Origin: Cucumis sativus
Lineage: Eukaryota; Streptophyta; Magnoliopsida; Cucurbitales; Cucurbitaceae
Assembly: GCF_000004075.3 (NCBI RefSeq)
Contig: NC_026657.2
Location: 9,486,001-9,550,000 of the forward strand
Direction: 5' to 3'
DNA length: 64,000 nt
Shown: one piece after another, positions 11,501 through 24,782 of the stretch
Numbering within the stretch: position 1 is the first letter of the stretch
Layout of the letters: every line of letters begins with the position of its first letter
Notes under the pieces: model-generated
Database searches by the model: none
What the model saw: the letters and a program-made list of their open reading frames with translations, nothing else
What the model was told of the DNA's origin: nothing
Position numbers and translations under genes: made by a program

Positions 11501-14500
11501 AGGAAATTGATGTTTTATTGAAGAATTCAAAAAAATCATATTGCCTCAAAAATTTTGATCATCACTATTTTGGACATTAGCATTCTACTTCACTTTCTCA
11601 ACTCGTGCTAGGTGCAATTTCATCCCGTACATCAAGTTTGAGATATTTTGTAATTTATGGAGGAGTTTTTTCTTTTGTTCTTCTCAATTATTTTTCTTTT
11701 TTTTTAGAGAGATTATGATTTATTGTGAAAATATTTATGTGAAATTTAATAGAATTTATTTTATACTTAAATTGTACTTTTTTTTTTTTGTTTATTTTAT
11801 TTTTCATAAAGGATGTTAACACTAATACATGTATGTTCTATTTATCTTTTATTCTACTAAATGTTTTTCTTATTGGCTTCAAAATTTAAAATTTTCAAAT
11901 AATAATAAAGGGTTATAATGATGAAGATATTGAAAGAAATGGAAAATAGAAGAAATTACCCCCCAAAGTTGAGACAAATGAAATGACAATGATTAATGCA
12001 AATGACCCAATTACCACACCCCCATATTCACCCAAATTATTCTCCTTAATTGAAGCATCAATAGTTACATTTCCTATATATATATATATATATTTTGAAA
12101 AAAAGATAACGACAATAAAGTCCAATTTTCCTTTTATTTAAACCAATCAAAATCAACAACCCTCGAATTTAGAATTATTAGGTTTACGAAGTTTAGGAGC
12201 TCAAGATTTAATCTCCAAGAAAGTCAATAAATAAATAAATAATAATATTTCCCCCCCTAAGTTTGTTTTTCTTTGAATTAAAAAAGAAAGAGAAGAGGAG
12301 CCCCAGTGCCCACTTGGATTGACTCCACAGGTTCATCTCCCTTTCCATACCCTATCTTCAATTATCTCCTCCACTTCCAATTATTATTTTACATTTTACC
12401 TTCTTCCTATTTTTAACTACTATTTTTCATTATAAAAAAAATCCATCATTTAATTTATTTTCTTCTTGAAAAATCAAATCTCCAATTTCAACTTATCCAC
12501 TTATTCAAACAAATTAGTAATCTAATATGAAAACATAGTATATTTATTACTTATAGTATATGTTGGGTCAGAATGAAATAAATATGTATATATATATATG
12601 TGTGTGTGTGTGTATGTATTTAAAAAAAGAATAAGTCACAAGTGGAAAGTTTTGAAGTAAATCCAATGGGATTTGAAGAAAGGATCTCAAGAGAAAGTAT
12701 ATATATATATAATTAGGTTGGGAAAGAGATACATAACCCCTAGCACAACTTTATGATTCAACAAATGAGTAAAATAATAATAATAATAAAAGAATAAAGT
12801 AGGGCTTAGCTAATATTGTATTTAAAATAAAATAATAGTCCCTTTGGATGATGGCTACCTATACAAATGCCATCATCCATATTGGAACATGCCCTCAACT
12901 TGCACTGCTTCACCATTTAATTTGACCAAAAAAGGATCCCCCCTCAATCAAATAGTGACCAAGAAGGGAAACACTAATCTTTTAATTCGTCATCGTTAAT
13001 TAATTTGTACCCACTCTTCATCTGGTATCTCATCCTTTTCCTTTTCCTTTTTCCTTTTTCCTTTTTCCCTTGGTAAAGTCAAAGATGCATACTATATATA
13101 TATGCAATTCTAGAGGTTTTATAATATTATTTCTTTTTAATCGTGGCCAACTCCATGCTACCCCTTACACTTCAATGTTTGTTCTAGATGGTTATGAGTT
13201 AGGAAATTGATATGAAGTCAATCTCTCAGCCTTACAGTTAATTAAAATTGAAAATAAATAAATAAATAAGAAAGGGTGGCATTGAAGAAAAGAAATCAAA
13301 TGGAAAACAAAGACGAAAGAATGGGGGGAAAAGAGTAGTATAAAATAATAGAGAGAGAGAGAGGGAGAGAAATGTAAGAGAACCATGGGATAGAGAGAGA
13401 AGGTGGGTAGGATTGAGTGAGAGTGATGGATTGGTAGTACTCTACCATAATTAATAAACCCATGACATAATGTTGACAAGCAAAGGCATCACTTTCATAA
13501 AAGAAGAAGAAAACAAGGCCCACAAGGCCAGCCCAAAAGGTCATCATGAACATTTTTCATTTTTGTTTAGGGAGTCAAAATAAAATAAACTCAGGATATT
13601 ATTATTAGAAAAGGAGGCTGAGGTGGCATGGATAAACAGAGGGCCCCACCTAATGCCTTTTGGACGTTGATACAAAGAGTCCATGTACGTACCACATTCA
13701 TGCATGTTTTCCACACCCACATCCTCAATTCAGAAACATGATTCTCTATCCTTTAAAATCCCTTCAATTTATCATCTAATCATTCAAATCGCTAACCATA
13801 AACTCCTATCCTCTTTTATTATAATTACCTTGTTTTTCCTTTACAGAAGTCAACACTAAGATACCTTCATTTACCCCTGTCAAAATTACCTTTTTACCTC
13901 TCCTAATTGTTTGTTTGTTCACTAAAACCACTTTACTTTTTTTGGGGGGGTCTCAGTCACTAGGCTTTACTCTTAGTCCTTTATGAGAATATAAGTTGGT
14001 AACTCAACTTACCATAATTTGTTTAGAAGGGTGATTATTGTTTTGTAATGTACATGGGCATTAGCCTCAAGTTACCCTATACAATAATCAATGTGTTTAT
14101 GTTAGTTGAAGCTGGTTGAATGAAGAGTCTTAACCAGTGTAGATTCTGGTAGAAGAATCGAATTGAGTTCTGTAAAGCACAAGTGACTACATCAACGGGT
14201 CAAAAATATTTGCAGCAACAAAATGAAACCCACAAGAGATAAATGACTCTAAAAATGGAAAACGGATGAGATTGAGGAAAAGATTAGTGAAAGAAAAAAC
14301 TTTATTCCAACTCTATAGATCAGTTTCAAGTGCGGATAGACCGACACAGATTGCTCAAAATCATCATGTGAGCAAGGAAGGACAAAATTGACGAAAAGTG
14401 GGAGAAAAACTTGGAAGGCACCCCAGAAGTATGGGTGTTAGAAAATTGAGGCTTCAATCACAGTTTTAAAACTGAGGGCACTGCTAAATGGTAGCCCAGC

Positions 14501-14800
14501 ATGGTTAGACTTGAGTAACGTTTCAAAAATAATGCCACGAAATTTACATAACATATATATATATATATATATATATATGATCAAACATCAAATCATAAAT
14601 AATAGATTTGATTCTAAGAATCAAACCTGTAGAATTAACCGTATCAAACCTACTCAATATAGATTTATTCGGTTCCATTCATCGAACTGATTTGATTTTT
14701 CTTTTCAACCTAAGTCAAACTATGACAAGACATAAGAAAGAATAATGGGGAGCGGCCGTGTTCTTTCCTTCCCCTCCCTCCGTGTTAGAAAGGATTGAAG
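8549..14800. other. intergenic AT-rich DNA between the tRNA and the ethylene receptor gene
   Basis: No protein-coding gene or RNA gene is recognised. Visible are a cluster of GGGC(C/T)-type motifs at about 9717-9812, a poly(A) tract at 10037-10060 followed by (GAA)n, a small perfect hairpin CCTCTA-CAAA-TAGAGG at 10957-10972, a CCTTTT/CCTTTTT array at about 13033-13068 and an (AT)n run at 14553-14578. Reading frames here are short and low in complexity. Confidence 0.55.
10037..10073. repeat. poly(A) tract plus (GAA)n
   Basis: Twenty-four A residues are followed by four GAA units. It could be the 3' tail of an old retroposed sequence or a simple repeat; no element body or target duplication was found. 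Confidence 0.8.
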
Positions 14801-15036
14801 GAGAAGATGTGAAAGGAAAAGAGAGTAAGGACAACTATTGTATACCATTTTTCACTGTGAAATTGTTGAACATTTTTTCAAGTTCGTAACATTCCTCTCT
14901 GGCGGAAGAGATTTGATGGGGAAACTCAGACTTTTGAGGTCAGAGACTAATTATATTTGCTTGCTACCTCTCTATCAAGATAACCAGATTTTTGCACATA
15001 AGCATTTAACTGCCAGGCTCTCTATCCTTCTCCTCC

Positions 15037-17912
15037 TCACACAACCTTGCTTGCTTGCAGCAGAGCACGGCGAAGCTCATGGGCGATTCCCTGTAACTGA
15101 ACTGGTTTTCGTATGACACCGTTCATCCCAATCTGCACGCATCTCTCCCAATCTTCACCTGCACTTGCAGTTAATGCAATGATCACTGGCCTATAATTCT
15201 GGCTTCTAAACTTTCTGATCCTTGTTGTAACTTCAAAACCATCTAATTCTGGCATGTGAAGATCCAAGAGCACCACTTGAATTGAAGAACCAGCTGGTGC
15301 CATGACTGTGAGACATTCGAATCCAGAAGAAACAGCAGTCACGTTGCAGCCCAACTTCTCGAGCATTTTTCGTGTCACAGCTCTGTTCATGTCATCGGCA
15401 TCGGCTAAAATAACTTGCAATCCTCTGAAGATGGAGTTGGAGTGTGGATGTTCAGATGATTCTCCAGGTTCAGGCATGGCCACTGCTATGGAGGGTCGAA
15501 GTTGAAAACGAAGAACAAGTGCCATGCTTCGTGTAAATCCTTGAGGATTAGGGATTACCCATATATTCCCTTGCATCAACTGCCAGTGATAAGACCATTA
15601 ACAAAAAGAGAAACAAGAGAAGGGGGAAAAAGATAGAGTTGGATGGTAAAAGGAAGCAGAAAACTTTTAAGTCTAAAAATAGTAGCTTGGACCAACGTCT
15701 AATTGGAACAGCAATCGTTTGGTAAAGATTAGTTACCCATATAAAGGACCTTGAAACGAAACAAATCTTTCTCCAAACAGAAACTCAAGAAAGAATGAAA
15801 ACATTTTCTGCTAAAAGTTCGAAGTAAAACAAAAATGTTCAGATTATAGATTGAAATCCGAAGTGCAAAAGATAGTAGTCCATTCAATTGTAGTAAGCAA
15901 TAACCAACAATAAAAAATATATAACTCGAATAAACAAAAACGTTAGGTTCGATTAGCCAAAACTCCATGAAGAAGCGATCATAGTTAAAGCTACTCAAAT
16001 AAAATCAATAACTTGGAAAGCTTTTGTTCCCCTCAGCTACAGATGCAGAAGAAACCCAAGGCTTATAAAGAAAATGCAAAATCTCTAGTTTCATGAAGAC
16101 CAAAATGACCGAGTAGAAGGATTATACTAAAACGCAATATAGAAAACTGACCTTAACAAGCTTCTTGCAGATGGTAAAACTCAAGCGTTCCTCAGCTCCA
16201 TCACTGGCGTATCTTCGATCACCAGATACCATATTTGGAATAGAGCCCTCTGATTGAGAATTGCTCTTATTTATCCCAACCTCAAATCTGATAAAGGCAT
16301 CCCCATCAGAAGAGTTTTGTCTCCAATTACCCCACCTTTGGTCATTCCGTCCCTGACTTCCACTCTCAGCCACAACCCGAAACAAAGCATATCCTCCTCC
16401 CTGGTTGATGTCATTTAATAGGCTCCCCACCATATGCAAAAGCACCTGAAAAACCCTTCTTTCATCGCCCATGACGTGATCAGGCAGAGACCTCTGAACT
16501 TCAAAGGCAAAACCAAAGCCCTTATATGCACACAAGCACTTGGCAAGACAAGCTGCCTCCTTTATCATAGAATGTAACCTAAAAGATCTCATCTCCAACT
16601 CCAAAGGAAATCTTGCACTATCCTTAATTGGATCTTCCATAACATCATCTATCAGTGTAGATACAACATTGCCAGTCCTCACCATGGCATCGAGTATAAT
16701 TCGTTGGTCATCATTCATATTCTCATTCTGCAACATTGAAAGCAAACCCATGATGGAATGCATAGGTCTCCTCATCCCATCACTCATCACCTTCTGGAAG
16801 GAGTTTCTAGCTTGGCTTGCCATCAGAGCATTCTCCTTGGCCTGTTGCAGATCTCGATTCTGCTCAGCCAGTTTATCTCTCATGAGCTGGGACTCCTCCA
16901 GAAGAGCAGCATGGGAGAGAGCAACAGCCACCTGGTCAGCAACCACCTTTATTATCTCAAGTTCCTGATTATTCCAAGATCTAGGTTGTCCACCAGGGAG
17001 AACTAAAACCAAAATCGCATAGTAAGTTGGAACTATCTCAGGAGTTCCTCCCTTGAAGTTGGAGACACGTAGCATTGGCATCCTAATCGCTGCTGCAGGA
17101 CCACGTTCATCAGACTCGCCACAGTTAGCGACAACAAGTGCCGAATTAGGCCCAAGAACGTTAACACCATCGCTGCCCTTGATTTTAATGACATCAGAAT
17201 CACTTATTGGTATGAAGACATTGTATCCATTTGAGAAGCTGCGATCTTTCAACTCATGAGTCAAATTCATCAGTGTCTTGCTCTCATTAGGCATCCAAAC
17301 TGCACAGTAGTGCAAACCCAAAGTTTCAGACAGCTCAAACATGGTCGTGTAAAGTATAGTATGTCGATCAAGAGACTTGCGGATCTCTTGAGTAAGCATC
17401 CGAACGTGTAAGCCAGCTTCTTTCTGCTTCAGTATCATACCAACTTCTCTTCCTAGATCCCATGTCTTCTTCTTCAACATAAACTCTCTCACTTTCACCT
17501 TGAGAAGCAAAGGAATGAGTGTGATGAGGGTTATAGCAGTAGCACAGGAAACCAGGGCGGTAAGAATTTTGAAGACAGTGAGAGCTAGCATCAATTGGAA
17601 TGAGTGGGGGCCATAAGTCCAGCCATTGAGCAAATGGGTCAACCCACATAGAACAATGAAGGCAATAAACTGAAATAGAACCCATTTGAAGGGTACATTG
17701 GAGCAACTAACGAAATAGAGAAGTTCAATAGGAATAGAGAAGTAGGCCACAGCAATCAAAAAATCACTCACACGCTGACACTCCAAAATGCTGTCGATGC
17801 TCCATAAACTACCCTCATCATCACAATTACATCTCGGAAATCCGTTGTCGGCAGCAGAAACAGATGCCAGTAATAACAAAATCAGAAACCCAGATGGCAA
17901 TGCCTTTAACAT
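15037..17912 (-). CDS. ETR2: ethylene receptor, subfamily 2 (ETR2/EIN4 type)
   Basis: This is an ER-membrane ethylene sensor that signals through CTR1-type kinases. Two coding exons, 17912-16152 and 15579-15037, join in phase 0 across a 572-bp GT-AG intron (AAG|GTCAG and GCAG|TTGATG), giving 767 aa, the usual length for the type. An extra N-terminal hydrophobic segment (residues 1-22) marks subfamily 2. Three further membrane segments follow, with D50, Y57, I60 and P61 and the copper ligands C89 and H93 (VLCGLTH). The GAF region covers about 180-335. The histidine-kinase-like region keeps the H box (MRRPMHS, H385), but its N box is degenerate ([13 protein letters not shown]), as in subfamily 2. 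The receiver domain is complete, with an acidic pocket (ADADD, about 646-650), phosphoacceptor D693 (VVLLDLHMP) and K745 (IRKPV). The ATG at 17912-17910 is chosen over an in-frame TTG three codons upstream. ETR2 and EIN4 cannot be separated with certainty by eye. Confidence 0.95.
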
Positions 17913-17934
17913 TGCATCCAAAACCCAAGATTCT

Positions 17935-18045
17935 TCAATCCATTAACGCCCAAAATTCGAGAGATTGAAGCCCCAACAACTTGCCGATAACGGAGTCGCA
18001 CTTGGCATTAACTATAACAACAGTACACGCATCTCCAATTCCCAT
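17935..18045 (-). promoter_or_regulatory. 36-codon uORF in the ethylene receptor leader
   Basis: On the - strand an ATG at 18045-18043 opens a 36-codon frame (MGIGDACTVVIVNAK...) that stops at 17937-17935, 22 nt before the receptor ATG. A second minimal uORF, ATG CAA TGT TAA (17917-17906), overlaps the receptor start codon. The ATG of the 36-codon frame lies 4 nt inside a predicted leader exon. Whether it is translated cannot be told from sequence. Confidence 0.5.
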
Positions 18046-18048
18046 TTC

Positions 18049-18339
18049 CTGGAAACAAAATAGAAAGCACAGAGAAACCACATCAGCCAAGTGGAAAATT
18101 TTGCAATCCCCATTCCAAAAAAAAAAAAAAAAAGTAACAATCCGCTTGTAAGTAAAAACAAAATCCACGATCCCCACCCTGATTTAAACTTTCCCATCAA
18201 AGTTCCACCAACGAAAATAAGGGGAAAAGAGAAAAATCAACAGCATTATCAAGAAATTGAAAAGCACACCAACCAATCCCCTACCATCAGAGAAGTAAAA
18301 GGAAAGGTTAGAACACAAAATAGAGAAAGTATAGCAAAC
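18049..18339 (-). other. putative 5' UTR intron of the ethylene receptor gene
   Basis: On the - strand a strong 3' splice site (TTTTGTTTCCAG|GAAATG) ends at 18049, and a plausible donor (GTCAG|GTTTGC) lies at 18339-18338. The enclosed 291 bp is T-rich in the transcript sense. The acceptor is convincing; the donor is one of several possibilities. Confidence 0.4.
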
Positions 18340-19092
18340 CTGACAAAGGAAAACCAACCAGTCGCCAATACATCAGATTCCATTCACATCCAGCTTCAGA
18401 TCTTAGCATTCCAGCACATGCACAAACCTCAAACGATTCGCAATCCCATCTCCCTCATCCATTAATCCAATCCATCCCAATTTCCAGTCATTTAAACCCA
18501 ACCCACCAACAGAAACCCAAATCAATCAATCCCAGAACACCTCTTCTTCCTCAGAACAAATTAAAAAGAAAAGAAAAAAAACTGCCTAGCAAAAGATTAA
18601 CCCAAGAAAGAAAAGGGGAAGGAAAATAAAAAAAGAAACACGAATACAAGGAAAAAAATTATATATATATTTAAAAAAAAAAAAAAAAAAAAGCAACCCA
18701 GCCCACGAGTAAGAAGCGATTGAAAAAAAAAAAGACTCAAAGAAATGAAAAGGAGAAAGCAAGAAAAACAGAGAGAATCAAAACCAGATCTTCTTTGGTT
18801 GATAGAGTCGAGCTGTAGTCTTTATAGGTAGCTATAATCTCCCCTCGAAAAAAAGAGGGTAGCGGAAAAAGATGAAAAAAGAGAGAGAGAGAAGAAGAAG
18901 AAGAAGAGGATGGGAAGGGGGTAGAGTGTTGTATGTGAAGTTGGGTTTGATGGGGTTTCTCTCTCCCTGCCCTTGAAATTTCAAACAGAGAGTAAAAAAG
19001 GTTTTTGTAGAAAGAGAATGGTGAAGAAGATGGGGAGAGGGAGAGGAAACGCAGACTGTTTGCGCCGTTGTTTCGGAAATAAGCAGAAACCA

Positions 19093-19131
<39 letters not shown>

Positions 19132-19400
19132 AAATAATAATAATAAAAGGGGAATTGAAGAAGGACAATGAGAGAGAGTGAGTGGGACCCTCAGGCTGTT
19201 ACATGAAGAGAACTTAGACGCTCTTTTGCTTTTAAATCTCCCAAAATACTTTTGTTTTATTTCTCTCTCTCTCTCTCTCTCTCCTAAACGCAACCTCCCC
19301 TTCCCCTTTCCCCCCATTTTTCCTCTTTTTTTCTTTTTTAATAATAATATCAATAATATATACTTTCTTTCTTTCTATTTGCCACGTGGTCTACTCTCCT
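18340..19400 (-). promoter_or_regulatory. leader and promoter region of the ethylene receptor gene
   Basis: In the - orientation this region is strongly pyrimidine-rich, as plant 5' UTRs often are. It holds an (AAT)n array at 19092-19124 with further AAT units to about 19147, a GA run (+ strand) at about 18880-18892 and a CT run (+ strand) at 19262-19283. A palindromic G-box CACGTG lies at 19383-19388. No clear TATA box could be chosen. Confidence 0.45.
19092..19147. repeat. (AAT)n microsatellite upstream of the ethylene receptor
   Basis: About eleven AAT units in a row, then an imperfect extension with AAAT units, about 1.2 kb upstream of the receptor ATG. Confidence 0.9.
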
Positions 19401-21414
19401 TCCATCTTAACACCACTCTCACCCCCTCCCCCGTTTCCTTCACCTTCTTTTCCATCCCTCTTTCTCTAAACTCCTTTCCCCCCCAATCCTCCTCTTCTTT
19501 TTTATTTCTTTCTTTTTGGCTTTCATTCGGACTACCATTCCCATTCCTTCTCCCTCCCTCTAAACCACTCTCTTAACTTTTACATTCAAATTTATCTTCT
19601 AATTTCATGCATACTTAATCATTTACCAACTAAACATTCCAAATCTCTTTCATTCCTTTCATCCTCTACTTCATTCTAAATTTATTATCTCATTTATTTA
19701 GTTTATTAATATTGCATGAGGTGTTCAAAAGCATCTGAATTTTGAAAAAAAAAAAAAGTCTTAATCTCAGGCTCAACTCAACTATCTATATCTAGACTCT
19801 GCAAATATATACAAACCATCCATTTCCCTTCCAACTTAAAATATTGATTTTTAGGCGTTAAAAACTAAAATACAAACAAAAGTAAAATTTAGACTCAAAC
19901 ATTGTTTGATAAGGTTTTTATTTTCTTTTATTTTTCCGTTACATTTGGTGAAATATCAACATCAATACATTGTATTTAGTTTTATATTTTCTAATTTTAG
20001 ACAATTTTTTTATTATTTATGAAAACAATGTAGCCTTTTAAAAAATATCATTACCAGCTACCAAACAAAAATATTATGAACTCTATATGATTAAGTCTAT
20101 AGTCTGAATTTTCTCATTAAAATAAATTCTATAACTTCAAAATGAACCATTATCTGCAACATTGATTTAAATACTGGATTTGACGAAGAAAAATTAAATG
20201 AAAGCCACAAATAAGCAACCCAAATGTTTTTGCAAATTATAATCACTGTTTGTTGGGATATTTTTTTTAGAATAAATTTAATTAGAAAATGGTTTTAAAT
20301 TCCATACGACTTGGAAAAATTACTGTTCTCAAATTGAATACAACATGCTTACGGTTATGATCATGTTTCAAAATAGTTGTTCATCCTTTTGAGTGTTTAT
20401 GTAGTTCAATCTCTAGTCTAATCGTAAACATTTGGGAGGTAGACTTTTTTATTATTTTTAGTGTAAATGTATAGTGAGAGTTCAATCGGATCTAAATATG
20501 AAAGTTATGTCAATTTTATTAAGCCAAACTCACTTCAGTATATACTACTTTTTTAGCAACCTTTTATTTCATTCACTTTCGCAACAAATATGACATTGTC
20601 TGTCTTTTCACAAATAATAAAGAAAGTAATTATCGTTAATTAAACATCTCATCTCACTTTTACCTATCAAACAACATGTCATGTTAATATTTAGAATAGG
20701 AATATCTTCCCTTCATTATTGAGTCAACAATTAAAAAATTGTAGAAAGAGTAAAATGCGAGCATATAATTCCATATGTATTTATTTGTTATTATTGGTTG
20801 GAAGAACCAATCCCCATTATCTCCAATTGCACTAAAAATACACAAGAAAAAAACATTTTGATAATTAGTTAATGTTTAGGTAAAGTTTCTAGAAAAATTT
20901 TGTTCATCAAGTTGAACTTGATTCATAGGTGTATTGATAACTTGATTGTGTTTACTTGAATGCATACACTCGTTTGAACGTTGTAACACGTGAATGTTTT
21001 TGAAGTTGAAGTTGTTACGAAGAACGTTTTATGACTTACTAAAAACCCTTTCTATTTGCAAAACTTCCATGAAGTAATGTCAACTTTGTTTTGAATGGCT
21101 CTTGGGACCAATAAGTTGAATTTTGAATTCAATTGGTATTTGAATTAAAAGAACATACCTTCTAGTTCATTGAACCTTCACACTAATATCATGACCTAGT
21201 TGGACAGCGGTAGACACGTGACATTTTTTAGATATATTCATTCCTCTTAACATCAACTCGAAATAATAATTAACTCCAAATTTAGCAACTTATAATTTCA
21301 TTATTAATTTTGAAAATGATGTAATAATTGTGGGTTTTCTTTTTTTTAAGTACAATACAAATTATATAAGACGTGACAACCAACTGAATTGAATAAATAA
21401 ATGAGTATTGAACA

Positions 21415-21420
<6 letters not shown>

Positions 21421-21457
<37 letters not shown>
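21421..21457. repeat. (TA)n microsatellite
   Basis: About 18 TA units without interruption. Confidence 0.95.
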
Positions 21458-21462
<5 letters not shown>

Positions 21463-22672
21463 GCAACAAGTAAGAACAAGAAGGTGCAAATAAAGTAGGA
21501 TTTTAAGTGGTTGGTAGTGTTTAATGCTTTTAATATTGGAGTCTACAATTGTCCAAGTCATGAATAGGTAATGAATCCAAATCCAAAGAATATATGGTGG
21601 ATCTTTGCTTCACCATCTAACACTTCTCCTTTCAAATATTTCTATAACATTTTTAATTAATCATCTCATTATTTTCTAATTTCTCTTTTTCATTTTTCAG
21701 TATCTACTCATTTTAACTTCTCATTATTCAAAATTCAATATGGTTTGACGAGTAAAAACGATTGAAAAGTCCATATGGTAAACCACGGGTGATTGAGTTT
21801 GACAACTATTTAAAATAAAAGCTTAAAAAGTTTATCTTACATGTGTAAGTTATATTTTAAACTTTATATTATATATATGTGTAGGTATGTAGCTTTTGAT
21901 CAATTCAACTTCAAGTGTATACAATAAAGTATTGACATTGGCTTAATATTAGCCGGTGGTACTTAAACAATCACAATTTGCATACATTTGATTTAGTTAA
22001 TAGTAAAAAGTTGGATTTAGTTGAGTTAAAAAATTTCCATTTTATCGAGTTGGGTCGGGTCATAGGTTTAATATTATATATATATCTTTTGGATTAACAT
22101 ATCACAATTTGTGGAGCATCTAAAAAAATTCCAACCACCTCATCTGATTCAAAGCATGTACTCGAATAAAAGTAAATAAGAGTTAAACTCAATTAGCAAT
22201 TGAGTATTTAATAGAAATCAAATTGGTGCACTCCTAAAAATAACAAAAATAAATTATAATAATAGAGTTTTTGCCATTGTATTTTATGAATTACAAAATA
22301 ATAAATTTAAAAGTCAACAATCCTCTACCAACCTTTTATTATCACTAAATTCAAGGTGGTATGAACTATTTTTTTTATAAAGGTTTCTTTTCATCTCATC
22401 TAGTTTCTCAATGAATTGTGTGATTGGAATTTTGGTACAAAAAGAATTAAAAGTAGAAGAAGGGTATTTTAAATTTAAAAATAAAAAAAGGGAGGAAGTG
22501 TAAGTATTAAATGAATATAAAAGAAAATGGAAATGTGTGTGATATTTGAGGGATGGGGATTGGAAGGTCCCACTGGGGGAGAGGGGATATGTATATATAG
22601 GAGGAAGCCACGCGTTTCACGCGGGACATAGCTACAGGGAAAGCGCGCGTTTGGAAAGTTATTTCAAATTAC

Positions 22673-22698
22673 TCTATTTTCTATTTTCTATTTTCTAT

Positions 22699-22729
<31 letters not shown>
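22673..22729. repeat. TTTCTAT heptamer array
   Basis: About eight copies of a 7-bp unit (TATTTTC phase), two of them with A-to-C change to CTACTTT. Confidence 0.9.
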
Positions 22730-24782
22730 GGTTGCTTTGGCATTTAATGCAAATACAATCCACACTCATTAATCCCTCCAACATATATAATAATATTCAT
22801 CTCAAATCAACCACTCACAAAAATATACATATTTATTTCTATTTTCTTTTATTTACATATGCTTTCATTTCTAAACCTTTCAAACCATAACAATTACATT
22901 TTCATATTTGGATCATTACTCTTTACCTTTATCATATTATTAAATTTTGTTTATTTATTCTAGCATATAATCTAACATTCTTGAATTATATAAAACCAAA
23001 ATTTTAATTTTATTTCTGTTTTTATAGTGTTAATACTCATCCAACTAAAACTAAAAAAAATAAAATTAAGAAACTCTCCACATAAACTGTAAATAAATAT
23101 TCTCATAATTAATTAATTTAATTTATAGAATGAATATAAAGTTTAATTTTTTAAATGTGAAAGTCACGCGATGGTTGTGTCAAAAATTTAATGAACTCTA
23201 ACGACAATCATTAAAGTAAGTTCTTTTTAAAATATTATAGACTAAAAAAATTAGAATCAAGTAGGATTTAACTACTATCTAAACTCAATGTGTTAGGATT
23301 TAAAAAATTAAACTTCAAAATTATTACATTTAAACTTGTTTTTGTTTAAATATTTCAATTTTTTTTATACCTTCCATGAATTATGAGATGAAATTCTGAA
23401 TTTAAATAGAAATAAAAATCTAAAAGTAATGGATTTTGGTAAGGTTATTCAATGACATTAATTAATTTATTTTATGGGGAACTTTAATTTATTTAGCAAA
23501 GTGAGTGAATTGAAGAAAATGTTTTACACCGCTCTTAAACTTTAAACTAGTTGATTAATTTATATAAATTGAACTTGTAACCCTCACAACTCACAACTCA
23601 CAACATTGATTCCTACTTCTTTTCAGTTTTTAATCTACTTTTTATTTACTCCAATGTTACACATTTACATTTGAAATTTTGTATTTTGGTTCAAATTAAA
23701 ATTAATTAACTTTCACTTCTTTATAATTAAATCTAGTTTTAAACTTAACTTTTCAATTAAAACAATATTATAAACACGTGACACTTTTAAATATAGTTAA
23801 ATTAAACAAAATATAGTAAGATTATGCATTCTATCAATAATAGACACTGACAGAAGCCTATGAATGATATTAGTAAAAATTTATTACATAAAATTTAAAA
23901 TTTCACTACTTTTGTAAATATCTTCTAACATCTTTTTCATCTATTATAACAAATTTTCTATTAACATTAACACCAAAAGTAAGTTAATTTGAGTATTTAG
24001 TTTTTCTTAAAAAAAAAAAAAAGATATTGTTATAAAGAGGGTGTGTTCGTAAATGAGATTGAAATGTCATGTATTCTAATCTAAAATTCATGGTTAAATG
24101 GAATGTTTTGGATATGATTTGTAACATTATACTTATTTAGTTTTCGTTAGTCTTAATTCAATTAAACTATACTTTCTATCGTCTTTTAACTCCTCACGAT
24201 TTCATTTATGTTTGTTCGACTTGAAACCAATTTGTCCGTTTTCTAAAAACGGAAGCATCCAAAACTTTTACATCCCCCTTTCCTTTCTAAGTTCTTTAAT
24301 CTAATCCCCCCTAACAATAATATTATTTATCTATTTCCCACTTACCTTCATTTCTACTTTTTCTAATTTTCCATTCTCATCTCCTTCTTCTTTCCATTTA
24401 CAAATTTCACTATTTTTGTGTGTGAAGACGACTGAAGAGGGTTTGCCAATGGTAATATATTTGCCTCTATCTTTGCACTTTTATCCCTAATTAGAGGTAA
24501 ACATGGATAATTTTCAACCTAAATCATAATTAATCAATCTTTTTAACTGCGAAATCCAAAATCTCATTGCTCTCGAGGATGTAGATAATGTACATAGCAA
24601 GTTGAATTATTATATATTTAAACACATAATACTTGTCTTTAAACTCAATTATCAACTATGAACTTTTGAAATATTATCCCCATTTTTTGTTCGTGGTTTG
24701 GATTCATATGAATTTTGGTTTGAAGCATAGAAAAGTAATAAACCCTCTCTTCACTCCACGTGTTTTTACGCAGACAAGTTCA

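Noticed and set aside
13192..13553. Overlapping frames of 95 and 85 codons on the - strand
   Set aside because: S/F/L/I-rich products of a purine-rich simple stretch, overlapping in two frames and without motifs.
15037..15579. Separate response-regulator gene
   Set aside because: The receiver-domain frame joins in phase to the receptor exon through consensus splice sites and completes the ethylene receptor.
17913..17921. Longer N-terminus for the ethylene receptor (TTG at 17919-17921)
   Set aside because: Not an ATG; the family's hydrophobic N-terminus begins at the ATG three codons later.
18737..19353. Two long overlapping frames of 143 and 173 codons on the - strand
   Set aside because: They consist of I/Y/S/F/L runs from the (AAT)n and CT-rich receptor promoter, with no protein-like composition.
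22600..22900. Possible microRNA hairpin after the GC-rich patch
   Set aside because: No long stem could be paired by eye, and no known plant miRNA sequence was recognised.
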